Below, one piece after another: positions 53,969 through 63,299 of a stretch of DNA of 64,000 nucleotides (position 1 is the first letter of the stretch; each line of letters opens with the position of its first letter). The stretch spans positions 117,094 through 181,093 of the forward strand of contig NZ_CAESCM010000012.1 in the NCBI RefSeq assembly GCF_903166585.1. Reading direction: 5' to 3'. This DNA is from Pedobacter ghigonis. GTDB lineage: Bacteria > Bacteroidota > Bacteroidia > Sphingobacteriales > Sphingobacteriaceae. The notes below the pieces were generated by a model, which worked only from the letters and a program-made list of their open reading frames with translations, did no database searches and had not been told where the DNA came from. The position numbers were made by a program, and so were the translations under genes.

Positions 53969-54355
53969 AATTTATATGATTTTTATTGTTTTTTATGCCT
54001 AATAAACCATTTATTAAGCATGCTATTGACAACAAATCATGTGCATTGTTACCAGATTTAACACTTATTTTTAAGAAATTTTTAATTGCTTTTAAGGCCT
54101 CAAAGAAGCCTTCAGGAACACGATCTCAGAAGCACAAACTGCAGATGACATTTTTAGGATTCTTGCACCTGAATGTTTATAAACGGTTAAAAACAGGTAT
54201 TTTTGTTTGACTGAATATTCGCGAAAATTTTAATTGTACTACTTACAATTAATGAAACACAGCCGTCCTTTTTTTGACCTATCTGAATTGACCAGATTGG
54301 AGTATACCCATATCAGATTTGTTTATTTCTGTACGAAGGGCAGGAAAGCAATAGA
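53969..54355. other. Gap upstream of the flotillin gene
   Basis: 387 nt without a convincing gene on either strand. It holds TAATAAACCATTTATTA (54000-54016), 32 nt before the flotillin start, and a small stem AAGGC / GCCTT near 54093-54111. No exact TAnnTTTG box was found on the minus strand. Confidence 0.5.
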
Positions 54356-54577
54356 TTAAGCGCCTATTTCTTCACGGTATTCCTGTTGTAATTCAAACAG
54401 GCATTTGGCACATAAACAACCATCATACAGCTCAGAGATATGCTGCACTTCGTTTATGCTGAGTTGTACTACGCTACACTGACATTTGGTGTAAGCATTG
54501 GCCTTACACTCAATAGCCGATCCGCATCTTTCGCAGGGAATGATTTCGTGTTTGGCGTTATGGATGTGTGCAGACAT
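54356..54577 (-). CDS. Cysteine-rich CWC family small protein
   Basis: 73 residues from the ATG at 54577 (MSAHIHNAKHEIIPCERCGS); a GTG 12 codons upstream is less likely and lies in iterated TTCATTGGT words. Eight cysteines occur as CERC, CKANAYTKCQC, CLCAKC, which suggests a small zinc-binding fold. The pattern fits the Cys_rich_CWC family. Function unknown. Cytoplasmic. Confidence 0.8.
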   Translation of the reverse strand: MSAHIHNAKHEIIPCERCGSAIECKANAYTKCQCSVVQLSINEVQHISELYDGCLCAKCLFELQQEYREEIGA

Positions 54578-54715
54578 TTTTAAGGGTTCATTGGTTGTTA
54601 GTTCATTGTTCACTGGTCATTAGTCATTAGTGAAATCGCTATAGGCATTTTGCAAAACCAATGAACCAAGGCCCAAATGTACTCTTGAACTAAAAGCAAA
54701 AGTAAGGACAAAAAA

Positions 54716-54745
54716 TAAGGTTTTGAGCATTTGCCCAAAACCTTA
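54716..54745 (-). terminator. Terminator downstream of nrdA
   Basis: A perfect 10-bp stem TAAGGTTTTG / CAAAACCTTA; on the minus strand it is followed by TTATTTTTTG. Confidence 0.75.
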
Positions 54746-54760
54746 CGATATTATTAGATT

Positions 54761-54826
54761 CGTCATACTGAACTTGTTTCAGGATCTACATCATTGTAGA
54801 GATGCTGAAATAAATTCAGCATGACG
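54761..54826. repeat. GTCAT...ATGAC hairpin element, compact copy
   Basis: Ends CGTCATACTGAA and TTCAGCATGACG; inner words TTTCAG / CTGAAA and TACA / TGTA pair too, giving one long stem 13 nt after the nrdA stop. Confidence 0.75.
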
Positions 54827-54838
54827 ACTGAGAGAGGC

Positions 54839-57223
54839 TTAACCTGAACAGCTAATGCAACCTTCTTCCATCGAACAAACTGGTCCGTCGATGATTTCTT
54901 CTGCAACCTGATCTTGTGTCATTTCAGCAGGGATAACCGCTTCGATAGCTTTACCACCCTGATTCTCTACCGTGAACTTAACAGCTTGAGAAGCAGCCTG
55001 AGTACGTAGATAGTACATACCGGTTTTCAAACCTTTCTCCCATGCATAGAAGTGCATTGAAGTTAATTTTGAAGTGTTCGGTGCATTTACGAACAGGTTT
55101 AACGATTGCGACTGGCAGATATAGGCACCACGGTCGGCAGCCATATCGATGATGTTACGCATCTTAATTTCCCAAACAGTTTTGTATAGTTCTTTAATGT
55201 AATCAGGAATTGATGGAATTGCCTGGATTGAACCGTTGGCCAAAATGATCTGATTTTTCATATCATTATTCCACAAACCTAATGCTACTAAATCCTTCAA
55301 TAAGTGTTTGTTTACTACCACGAACTCTCCACTCAATACACGACGGGTGTAAATGTTTGAAGTATATGGTTCAAAACACTCGTTGTTACCTAAAATCTGC
55401 GAAGTAGATGCAGTTGGCATTGGAGCAACCAATAAAGAGTTGTACACACCATCTTTAACTACTTTTTTGCGCAATGCATCCCAATCCCAACGGCCGCTAT
55501 CTGGTGTTACATTCCACAAATCGAACTGGAATTTACCTTTTGATAATGGCGAACCTTTAAATGTTTGGTAAGGACCGTGTTTCACAGCTAAATCGTGCGA
55601 AGCCGACATCGAAGCAAAATAAATCGTTTCGAAGATATCTTTATTCAAACGTTTAGCCTCATCACTTTCGAAAGGTAAACGCAATAAGATAAAGGCATCA
55701 GCTAACCCTTGTACACCTAAACCAACGGGACGATGGCGCATGTTAGAGTTTTCAGCTTCCTGAACAGGGTAATAGTTATGATCGATGATCTTGTTCAGGT
55801 TTAAAGTAGCCTGATAAGTTACATCGTATAATTTTTGGTGATCGAAAGCACCGTTGATTACGAAACGAGGCAATGCCAGTGAAGCTAGGTTACAAACTGC
55901 AACTTCATCTTTAGACGTATACTCGATAATTTCGGTACACAGGTTAGAACTCTTAATGGTACCTAAGTTTTGTTGGTTAGATTTGCTGTTCGCTGCATCT
56001 TTAAACAACATATAAGGTGTACCGGTTTCAATCTGCGAATCTAAAATAGCAAACCAAAGCTCTTGTGCCTTAACGGTTCTGCGGCCACGGCCTTCTGCTT
56101 CGTATTTAGCATATAATTCTTCGAATTCTTTACCAAAACAATCTGCTAAACCTGGTGCTTCGTGCGGGCAGAACAAGGTCCAGTCGCCATTGTCTTTAAC
56201 ACGTTGCATAAACAAATCGTTGATCCAAAGGGCATAGAATAAATCGCGCGCACGCATTTCTTCTTTACCGTGGTTTTTACGAAGGTCTAAGAATTCGAAA
56301 ACATCAGCATGCCAAGGCTCTAAATAGATTGCGAAAGCACCTTTACGTTTACCTCCACCCTGATCTACATAACGCGCAGTATCGTTAAATACGCGTAACA
56401 TTGGGATAATACCATTACTTGTACCGTTTGTACCGCCAATATATGAACCGGTTGCACGGATGTTGTGGATGCTTAAACCAATACCACCAGCGCTTTGCGA
56501 AATCTTAGCGGTTTGCTTTAAAGTATCGTAAATACCCTCGATACTGTCATCCTGCATGGTTAACAAGAAGCATGACGACATTTGAGGTTTTGGTGTAGCC
56601 GCGTTGAATAAGGTTGGTGTAGCATGTGTAAACCAACGCTCGCTCATTAGGTTATAGGTTTTAATTGCGCTTTCGATATCTTCTTTGTGGATACCAACAG
56701 AAACACGCATGAACAAATGCTGAGGGCGCTCAACAATCTGACCATTAACTTTTAAAAGGTAAGATTTTTCTAAAGTTTTAAAACCGAAATAATCGAAGCC
56801 GAAATCGCGGTCGTAAATGATAGAACTATCTAAAATATCCTTGTTTTTTTCAATAATCTCATAAACATCATCAGCGATAAGAGGTGCCTCTTTCTGCGCT
56901 TTCGGGTCGAAATATTCGTACAACATTTTCATCGTACCCGAGAATGATTTAGTAGTGTTTTTATGCAGGTTAGAAACCGCGATACGCGAGGCTAACAAAG
57001 CATAATCAGGGTGTTTTGTAGTTAACGATGCGGCTGTTTCTGCAGCAAGGTTATCCAACTCCGAGGTAGTTACCCCATCGTATAAACCTTCGATTACCTT
57101 TTTGGCAACATCGATCGGATCTACAAGATCTGAATTTAAACCATAGCAAAGTTTTTGAATACGTGCTGTGATTTTGTCAAATTGCACCGGCTCTTTCCGG
57201 CCATCTCTTTTTAGTACGAACAT
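54839..57223 (-). CDS. nrdA: Ribonucleoside-diphosphate reductase, alpha subunit (class Ia)
   Basis: 794 residues. An N-terminal ATP-cone (about 1-95) begins VLKRDGRKEPVQFDKITARI, shortened here to KRDGRKEPVQFDKI. The barrel holds PQMSSCFLLTM, SAGGIGLSIHNIRATGS, SSNLCTEI and VCNLASLAL, which supply the active-site cysteines, and MPTASTSQILGNNECFEPY. The C-terminal redox pair is Cys789 and Cys792 (GCISCSG). The ATP-cone implies allosteric activity control. Forms the holoenzyme with NrdB, encoded 162 nt upstream on the same strand. Confidence 0.97.
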   Translation of the reverse strand: MFVLKRDGRKEPVQFDKITARIQKLCYGLNSDLVDPIDVAKKVIEGLYDGVTTSELDNLAAETAASLTTKHPDYALLASRIAVSNLHKNTTKSFSGTMKMLYEYFDPKAQKEAPLIADDVYEIIEKNKDILDSSIIYDRDFGFDYFGFKTLEKSYLLKVNGQIVERPQHLFMRVSVGIHKEDIESAIKTYNLMSERWFTHATPTLFNAATPKPQMSSCFLLTMQDDSIEGIYDTLKQTAKISQSAGGIGLSIHNIRATGSYIGGTNGTSNGIIPMLRVFNDTARYVDQGGGKRKGAFAIYLEPWHADVFEFLDLRKNHGKEEMRARDLFYALWINDLFMQRVKDNGDWTLFCPHEAPGLADCFGKEFEELYAKYEAEGRGRRTVKAQELWFAILDSQIETGTPYMLFKDAANSKSNQQNLGTIKSSNLCTEIIEYTSKDEVAVCNLASLALPRFVINGAFDHQKLYDVTYQATLNLNKIIDHNYYPVQEAENSNMRHRPVGLGVQGLADAFILLRLPFESDEAKRLNKDIFETIYFASMSASHDLAVKHGPYQTFKGSPLSKGKFQFDLWNVTPDSGRWDWDALRKKVVKDGVYNSLLVAPMPTASTSQILGNNECFEPYTSNIYTRRVLSGEFVVVNKHLLKDLVALGLWNNDMKNQIILANGSIQAIPSIPDYIKELYKTVWEIKMRNIIDMAADRGAYICQSQSLNLFVNAPNTSKLTSMHFYAWEKGLKTGMYYLRTQAASQAVKFTVENQGGKAIEAVIPAEMTQDQVAEEIIDGPVCSMEEGCISCSG

Positions 57224-57385
57224 ATTTTATGAGATTTAAGTTTTGTTACTGAGTGAATGAGTGAGTTTCGAATGAGAGAATATTAATTACCCCTCCTTAC
57301 TCCCACCACAATTCATTATTTTATTTATTTCAATTGATGAACGGAGCATTCACCCATTCCATCATTCTCTAATTCAAAATTCTAC

Positions 57386-58357
57386 CTAGAAGTCTTCATC
57401 TAAAGAAAACGCCTGTGCTTTGTTATCGGCAGCGGTCAATACACCACTTTTCTGATAATCGCCAACACGTTTTTCAAAGAAGTTGGTTTTACCCTGCAAC
57501 GAAATCATTTCCATAAAATCGAAAGGATTGGTTGAGTTGTATATTTTTTTGTAACCTAATTCCTGTAACCATCTATCGGCTACAAACTCGATATACTGGC
57601 TCATTAATTTTGCATTCATACCAATTAAGGCAACTGGCAATGCATCGGTAATAAATTCTTTTTCAATTTCTACAGCATCGCTGATAATAGAGTGAACTTG
57701 TTCTTCGCTCAATTTGTTGCTCAACATGCTGTACAATAGGCACGCAAATTCGCAATGAGAACCTTCATCTCTCGAGATCAGCTCGTTACTGAAAGTTAAG
57801 CCCGGCATTAAACCACGTTTCTTTAACCAGAAGATCGAGCAGAAACTTCCGCTGAAGAAAATACCTTCAACAGCAGCAAAAGCTACCAAACGCTCGGCAA
57901 AAGTTCCGTTATCAATCCAGCGTAATGCCCATTCTGCTTTTCTTTTTACTGCCGGAACAGTATCGATAGCGTGGAATAAACGGTCTTTTTCTTCCGGATC
58001 TTTAATATAAGTATCGATTAACAGCGCATAGGTTTCGGCATGGATGTTTTCCATCATGATCTGAAAACCATAAAAACAACGTGCTTCAGGCAATTGAACC
58101 TCACTCATGAAGTTTACCGCAAGGTTTTCGTTTACAATACCATCACTAGCAGAAAAGAAAGCAAGAATATGAGAAATGAAATGTCTTTCGCCATCATTTA
58201 AATTATCCCAGTGTTTCTGGTCGTCAGAAAGATCAATCTCTTCTGCTGTCCAAAAACTAGCTTCGGTCTTTTTATACATTTCCCAGATTGCCGGATATTT
58301 AATCGGCAAAAGCACAAATCTGTCTTTGTTTTCTTGTAGTAATAATTCCTGTTCCAT
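57386..58357 (-). CDS. nrdB: Ribonucleoside-diphosphate reductase, beta subunit
   Basis: 323 residues. Ligands of the di-iron site: Asp72 (SASDGIVNENL), Glu103 and His106 (MMENIHAETY), and the later Glu/His set in RDEGSHCEFA. Tyr110 is the likely radical tyrosine. The C-terminus SLDEDF is the usual tail that docks on NrdA. Sequence blocks such as EARCFYGFQI resemble eukaryotic R2 more than E. coli NrdB. First gene of the nrdB-nrdA pair; a 454-nt gap precedes it. Confidence 0.97.
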   Translation of the reverse strand: MEQELLLQENKDRFVLLPIKYPAIWEMYKKTEASFWTAEEIDLSDDQKHWDNLNDGERHFISHILAFFSASDGIVNENLAVNFMSEVQLPEARCFYGFQIMMENIHAETYALLIDTYIKDPEEKDRLFHAIDTVPAVKRKAEWALRWIDNGTFAERLVAFAAVEGIFFSGSFCSIFWLKKRGLMPGLTFSNELISRDEGSHCEFACLLYSMLSNKLSEEQVHSIISDAVEIEKEFITDALPVALIGMNAKLMSQYIEFVADRWLQELGYKKIYNSTNPFDFMEMISLQGKTNFFEKRVGDYQKSGVLTAADNKAQAFSLDEDF

Positions 58358-58811
58358 ACGCTGATGTTTTTAAATCTAATTTTTAACAGAGCCGACGAAG
58401 ACACGCATCCATCAATTTTATATGATGATTGTAATGTCTTTTATCAAAACGCTGTAGTGAAAGTGCTAACCCTATTACCTGACAAACAACTGGGTTTTTA
58501 GTTCGGAAAATTTAAAATTGCAATCTGAGAGATATACGCATAAATTACTAAAAACTAAGCTTTTATATTTGTTTTCAAGTGCAAGAAGTTAAAGAACTTT
58601 GTTATAACAAATATATATACGGTGGCCCTTTTTAGTGAACCAAAGTTGTTAACACCCTACCCGATTGCTGGGGAAAAACGATCAGCCCAATATCATTTTC
58701 AAGCCAAAAAAAAGCTAATTGTTTCTTTTAAAGGGTTTAACAAACAAAAAAGAGTGTTAATAACTTAAATTTGAGGGGTGTTTTAAGCCAGAAATAGAGC
58801 TAAAAAGAGTA
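58358..58811. other. Gap between rlpA and nrdB (nrdBA upstream region)
   Basis: 454 nt without a gene. A minus-strand TATATTTG (58615-58608) matches the -7 box and could start nrdBA transcription with a leader of about 240 nt; CAAA at 58641 is a possible -33 with a spacer slightly long (25 nt). Nearby plus-strand TATATTTG (58564-58571) mirrors it. The unusual length fits regulation of ribonucleotide reductase, but no NrdR-type paired boxes could be named with confidence. Confidence 0.5.
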
Positions 58812-59195
58812 CTATTCAACAGTGTAACTGAGGTTAACTTTAGCAATACCTTTGCGATAAATACCAATCTGTTTAGCAGCCCTTTCTGATAAATCGATAG
58901 CCAGTCTTTTAGAGAAAGGACCACGATCGTTCACCTTCACAACTACCGATTTTCCGTTAACCGGATTGGTTACGGTAACCAGTGTACCAAATGGAAGTGT
59001 GCGGTGTGCGGCGGTGAGTTTTTTTGACCGGTAACGGGCTCCGCTCGTGGTGCGGTGGCCTTCAAATTTTCTGTGGTAATAAGTGGCGAGAACTGTTTTT
59101 TTAATACTGTCCGTTTCATTTACTGATGACGCGGAATCTTGTGCATTACTGTGTAAAAACAAGAACAAACTACTTAATAACAGAAGATACTTCAT
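58812..59195 (-). CDS. rlpA: RlpA-family lytic transglycosylase-like protein
   Basis: 127 residues with a signal ending near SNAQ. The double-psi beta-barrel has ATYYHRKFEGHRTTSGARY, LTAAHRTLPFGTLVTVTNP and VVKVNDRGPFSKRLAIDLS, with the Asp used for glycan cleavage. No SPOR domain, so it is the short form. Acts on peptidoglycan in the periplasm. Confidence 0.9.
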   Translation of the reverse strand: MKYLLLLSSLFLFLHSNAQDSASSVNETDSIKKTVLATYYHRKFEGHRTTSGARYRSKKLTAAHRTLPFGTLVTVTNPVNGKSVVVKVNDRGPFSKRLAIDLSERAAKQIGIYRKGIAKVNLSYTVE

Positions 59196-59389
59196 AGGCT
59201 AAAATTCTTTATCGAGCCCGCAAATATAAGCATTTAGTTTAAAATGAAGCTGTTAATTGGCCTTTCACCTGCAAATGATTAGCTGTTAACCGAAATACCA
59301 GACCAGGATTACGGGTACAAAATCGCTGCCTAACACTGCGCTAAGTACGATTTTAAGCTGTCGAAAAAACCTTGGTCTGGTGCAGTAAT

Positions 59390-60946
59390 TTATTTCATTT
59401 CGCGCTCCAAAACCGGAATTAAAAAGCGTGATAAGGCCGGAGTCCGGTGTTCCTGCTTACTGATTTTAATCATTTTTTCGACAATATCCGGATGTTTAGC
59501 AGCCAGGTCATTTTCTTCTTTGATATCGTTCTCCAGATTGTACAAAGCCCACTTCGCATTGCCCTTGAGCATATTTAATCGTAGCCCTTTCCAATTGCCC
59601 AAACGGATAGCCTGCTGACCACCATATTCAGGATATTCGAAATACAAATACGGATGGGTATTTTTCTGCTGCTGTCCCAGTAAAGTTGGCAAAATGCTGA
59701 TCCCGTCAACATCCTTTGGCATGTTTAAACCAAGCAGATCGCAAAAAGTAGGCATCATATCCATGGTGGAGGCAATCAGATCGCTTGTGCTACCGGATTT
59801 TACTTTACCAGGCCACGAAACAATAAAGGGCTCCCTGATGCCGCCTTCGCGCACAAAACCTTTGCCCCAGCCATAACTGCCGTTAAAGGGACCGGCACTC
59901 TTAAAAAATGCCGGATCAACGCCCGCATTAAATGCTACACCATTATCGGCCGAAAATAAAATGATGGTATTATCGTAAACGCCTTTTGTTTTCAGCTCCT
60001 TAACTAATTCGCCCACCTGCCTGTCAAGTAAGGTAATCATGGCTGCATAGGTGGCTCGGGGATAGCGACAAGGAAAATAAGAGCCATCGCCCAAAAATGG
60101 TTTTTCATCGCCAAATTTCTGATGGTAATAGGCTACCAGATCTTTAGGTGCCTGCAAAGAAACATGTGGTAAAGGTGTTGGATAATACAGGAAAAAGGGC
60201 TTGGCAGCATTTTTATCTATAAATTTTAAAGCTGCTTTGACCAAAAAGTCGGGAGCATAATCTTTCTGTGCATATTGCTCATAGTTTTTCTCATCTAAAC
60301 TATCCAATCCTTTAGGAAAAGTGACCGTAGGTGCCTGTATTTTGTTGTCTAAAGGGATCCGGTTTTCATTTTCCCACAGGTGACCGCTGTAATAGGTATG
60401 ATCTTGCCGCTGGCAGATATAGCCGTAAAAATAATCGAAGCCTTGTTGTGTAGGAAAACCAGTAGTAAAAGGTGCACCAAGTCCCCATTTACCCACCATA
60501 CCCGTAGTGTAACCCGCACTTTTAAGCACTTCAGCTAAGGTAACGGTTGAATCGGGTATTGGATATTGCCCTTCCAAATAAGGATTTTCTTCCATGGCCT
60601 TAAAATCCCATACAGGTCCGCGCTCACCCCATTCGTGGTTGCCGCGAATAAAAGCTTTACCCGAATTTTGGCCGGTCATTAGAATATAACGCGATGGCGC
60701 ACATACAGGATAAGCATAATGCTGGGTAAATTTCATGCCGCGTTTGGCTAAAGCATCCAGATTGGGAGTTTCGATTTTGTCCTGCCCGTAACAACCCAAC
60801 TCACCGTAACCCATATCATCGGCAAGTATATAAACGATGTTTGGTTTTGCCAGTTTTGGCTGAGTAGTTTTTTTAACTGCTTTTTGGGCAAATGCCGAAC
60901 AAAAGACAAATAAGATGAGGGTTAATAATAAAATTTGGCGTTTCAT
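59390..60946 (-). CDS. Secreted arylsulfatase-type sulfatase
   Basis: 518 residues from the ATG at 60946, which gives a clean signal peptide (ending AFAQ); the ATG at 60970 adds eight polar residues. Metal ligands IVYILADDMGYGELG (Asp43, Asp44), the formylglycine site CAPSRYILMTG (Cys82), GKWGLG, and FSADNGVAFN. The Cys-type site needs an anSME or FGE maturase encoded elsewhere. Substrate unknown; it stands alone, not in a PUL. Confidence 0.92.
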   Translation of the reverse strand: MKRQILLLTLILFVFCSAFAQKAVKKTTQPKLAKPNIVYILADDMGYGELGCYGQDKIETPNLDALAKRGMKFTQHYAYPVCAPSRYILMTGQNSGKAFIRGNHEWGERGPVWDFKAMEENPYLEGQYPIPDSTVTLAEVLKSAGYTTGMVGKWGLGAPFTTGFPTQQGFDYFYGYICQRQDHTYYSGHLWENENRIPLDNKIQAPTVTFPKGLDSLDEKNYEQYAQKDYAPDFLVKAALKFIDKNAAKPFFLYYPTPLPHVSLQAPKDLVAYYHQKFGDEKPFLGDGSYFPCRYPRATYAAMITLLDRQVGELVKELKTKGVYDNTIILFSADNGVAFNAGVDPAFFKSAGPFNGSYGWGKGFVREGGIREPFIVSWPGKVKSGSTSDLIASTMDMMPTFCDLLGLNMPKDVDGISILPTLLGQQQKNTHPYLYFEYPEYGGQQAIRLGNWKGLRLNMLKGNAKWALYNLENDIKEENDLAAKHPDIVEKMIKISKQEHRTPALSRFLIPVLEREMK

Positions 60947-61062
60947 TAATCCTGATTTTTGGGTGTACATTGGTTAGTACCACTAAAATAAGGCATTCGG
61001 CAGATACTTGTGTCCAGGAAAGAACGCGCAAACGATTGACCATTTGAATTATTACAAAAAGC

Positions 61063-61097
61063 CATAAAAAAAGGTGTACAGCTTATGCCGTACACCT
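61063..61097 (-). terminator. Terminator after msrB
   Basis: AGGTGTAC / GTACACCT with a 10-nt loop; seven T follow on the minus strand. Confidence 0.85.
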
Positions 61098-61121
61098 CTA
61101 CCTAACCCTACTATACCCACC

Positions 61122-61625
61122 TTATTTCTTATCGGGCACGAAATTCATGGAAATCGAATTTACGCAATGACGGGTGTCTTTATTGGTAAAGCCTTCTCCT
61201 AAAAATACGTGACCTAAGTGTGCGCCACAATTGGCACAAACAATTTCTGTACGCGATCCGTCCGCATCAGGAATGCGCTTTACAGCACCTTTAATTTCAT
61301 CGTCGAATGCTGGCCAGCCGCAGTGCGCATCGAACTTGCTTTCTGAGCGATACAAGGCCGCATTGCAGCGCTTGCAGGTATAGGTTCCTTTATCTGTGGT
61401 ATGCTCGTATTTGCCCGTTCCCGGATATTCAGTGCCTTTATTTACAATTATTCTTTCTTCTTCGGGTGTTAATGGATTCCAGTTCATTTTTTTCTTGGCT
61501 ATAATTTGTGCTGTTTCCTTTGGCTGTTTTGCTTCTTTCTTATCCTGTTTTTGTGCGCAGGCCGAAAGCCCTGTAATTAAAACAACAGCCGAAACTAAAA
61601 ATAGTTTATTTAACATCGTTCTCAT
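61122..61625 (-). CDS. msrB: Peptide-methionine (R)-S-oxide reductase, lipoprotein form
   Basis: 167 residues from the ATG at 61625 (a second ATG at 61616 is also possible). The signal MLNKLFLVSAVVLITGLSAC ends in a lipobox. The MsrB domain has the zinc pairs CKRC and CANC, HCGWPAFDDEI, GAHLGHVFLGEGF and the catalytic Cys in RHCVNSISMNF. Repairs methionine sulfoxide, here in the cell envelope. Confidence 0.94.
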   Translation of the reverse strand: MRTMLNKLFLVSAVVLITGLSACAQKQDKKEAKQPKETAQIIAKKKMNWNPLTPEEERIIVNKGTEYPGTGKYEHTTDKGTYTCKRCNAALYRSESKFDAHCGWPAFDDEIKGAVKRIPDADGSRTEIVCANCGAHLGHVFLGEGFTNKDTRHCVNSISMNFVPDKK

Positions 61626-61698
61626 GTTACAATATACGTTAAAGCTATAGGTTTTGGTTTGCTGTTTCAACAGTTTGTATTAGTGTTTACTTCACCCT

Positions 61699-62131
61699 GA
61701 CAAAGCTTGTGGTGATGTGCCTGCTTACATTATTAACCACCTTAGACACCTTAGTAAACCTGAGACTTGAATTAAAAACTAAAGGCCAACAAAAAGCCTT
61801 ATTATTCTTATGCCTCTCTCTGTGTACTCGGTGGTTAAATAATATCAAACCTAAAACTTTTCATATTTTGTGGTTAAAATTAAGCACGAACTAAAAAGTG
61901 TCTGCGTTCTTTGTAATAGCTCAAACTTTGCATGCTTTGCCTAAGTTCATTGCGGCCTTTGCGGTAAAACTGACAAGACTTATGGTGACATGCCCATTTA
62001 AATTATTTACCACCTAAGACACCTAAGTACACCTGAGTGTTGATAAAAAACCTCTGTGTTCATCCTGTTCTCTCTGTAAACTCGGCGGTTAAAAGCAAGT
62101 AACAACCCAAACTTTGCATGCTTTGCGGTAA
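61699..62131. repeat. Tandem degenerate intergenic repeat (two units)
   Basis: Unit 1 (61699-61968) and unit 2 (61969-62131) share in order: GACAAAGCTTGTGGTGA / GACAAGACTTATGGTGA; CACCTTAGACACCTTAG / CACCTAAGACACCTAAG; ACTCGGTGGTTAAA / ACTCGGCGGTTAAA; and CAAACTTTGCATGCTTTGC with GCGGTAAAA in both. Unit 2 lacks about 100 nt of the middle. This class of repeat is widespread in intergenic DNA of Bacteroidota. Confidence 0.75.
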
Positions 62132-62146
62132 AAAACAAGCGATAAA

Positions 62147-62181
62147 CAAAAAGCGCTCCGAACCTAATCGAAACGCTTTTC
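62147..62181 (-). terminator. Terminator after sucD
   Basis: AAAAGCG / CGCTTTT stem with inner CTCCG / AATCG-type partial pairing; followed by TTTTTG on the minus strand. Confidence 0.75.
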
Positions 62182-62201
62182 TTTATGTAAATTTAAAAAT
62201 C

Positions 62202-63074
62202 TTACTTCGCTAATTCTTCTGCCATTGCAGCACCGATTTCAGCAGGACTTTCTACTACACGGATACCACATTCAGCCATAATTTTCATTTTAGCAGCAGC
62301 AGTATCATCAGCACCACCAACAATAGCACCAGCGTGACCCATTCTACGTCCCGGAGGCGCAGTTTGACCAGCGATGAAACCAACAACAGGTTTAGTACCG
62401 TGTTCTTTGATCCAACGTGCAGCTTCAGCTTCCATTCCACCACCAATTTCACCAATCATGATGATACCGTGAGTTTCTGGGTCGTTCATTAATAATTTAA
62501 CAGCCTCAACGGTTGGTGTTCCGATAATCGGATCGCCACCAATACCAATAGCTGTAGTAATCCCTAAACCAGCTTTTACAACCTGATCTACGGCTTCATA
62601 AGTTAAAGTTCCTGATTTAGAAACCACACCTACATTACCTTTTTTGAAGATAAAACCTGGCATGATACCAATTTTAGCCTCATCAGCAGTGATAATACCA
62701 GGACAGTTAGGGCCAATCAAAGTAACATCACGGTCGGCAATATATTCTTTTACCTGAATCATATCCTTAGTTGGGATACCTTCAGTAATACAAACAATTA
62801 CTTTAATACCACCTTCGGCAGCTTCCATAATCGCATCAGCAGCAAAAGCAGGTGGCACGAAAATGATCGATACATTTGCTCCCGTTTTATCAACGGCATC
62901 TTTAACAGTATTAAAAACAGGCTTATCTAAATGTAATTGCCCACCTTTGCCAGGCGTTACACCACCAACTACGTTTGTACCATACGCCAACATCTGTTCT
63001 GCGTGGTAAGTTCCTTCGTTTCCGGTAAAACCCTGAACGATAACCTTAGAATCTTTATTTACTAAAACGCTCAT
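62202..63074 (-). CDS. sucD: Succinate-CoA ligase, alpha subunit
   Basis: 290 residues, full length. VQGFTGNEGTYHAEQMLAYG, the CoA-binding VPPAFAADAI, GPNCPGIITADEAKIGIMPG, GVVSKSGTLTYEA, and the phosphorylated His247 in RRMGHAGAIVGG. Catalyses substrate-level phosphorylation in the TCA cycle. The beta subunit gene (sucC) is not next to it in this window. A perfect promoter lies just upstream. Confidence 0.97.
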   Translation of the reverse strand: MSVLVNKDSKVIVQGFTGNEGTYHAEQMLAYGTNVVGGVTPGKGGQLHLDKPVFNTVKDAVDKTGANVSIIFVPPAFAADAIMEAAEGGIKVIVCITEGIPTKDMIQVKEYIADRDVTLIGPNCPGIITADEAKIGIMPGFIFKKGNVGVVSKSGTLTYEAVDQVVKAGLGITTAIGIGGDPIIGTPTVEAVKLLMNDPETHGIIMIGEIGGGMEAEAARWIKEHGTKPVVGFIAGQTAPPGRRMGHAGAIVGGADDTAAAKMKIMAECGIRVVESPAEIGAAMAEELAK

Positions 63075-63092
63075 GTATCAATTTTTTTTGTG

Positions 63093-63123
63093 CAAAGCTA
63101 ATATTATTGACTGGAAAGTCAAA
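63093..63123 (-). promoter_or_regulatory. Promoter of sucD
   Basis: On the minus strand TTTG (63123-63120), exactly 19 nt, then TAGCTTTG (63100-63093): a perfect Bacteroidota promoter. The leader should be only about 12 nt. Confidence 0.8.
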
Positions 63124-63280
63124 CCGAAAAGCATATTATTTGCCCCGTTTTTTCAGGAAAATGTAAGGAATTGGTTTATGGCTACTGGAACCCCGCTTTC
63201 GCTTTATCTAGATGAATCGGGATGCCCGCTCCTATCACCCGCCTTAACGAACGTGCAGAAGTTTATTTAACATAATTTGT

Positions 63281-63288
63281 TACTTTTG
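63281..63288 (+). promoter_or_regulatory. Promoter -7 box of the cupin gene
   Basis: TACTTTTG matches TAnnTTTG exactly. The predicted start near 63295 puts the iterated repeat into the 5' leader. Confidence 0.45.
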
Positions 63289-63299
63289 GATAGAGAGTA

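Larger units (their letters stand above)
61671..62201. other. Gap between sucD and msrB, filled by repeats
   Basis: 531 nt without a gene. 61699-62131 is a tandem pair of degenerate repeat units; 62147-62181 is the sucD terminator. Confidence 0.7.

Noticed and set aside
61671..62201. A CRISPR array or tRNA cluster in the repeat-filled gap
   Set aside because: The repeats are only two diverged long units, without regular spacers, and no cloverleaf could be drawn.
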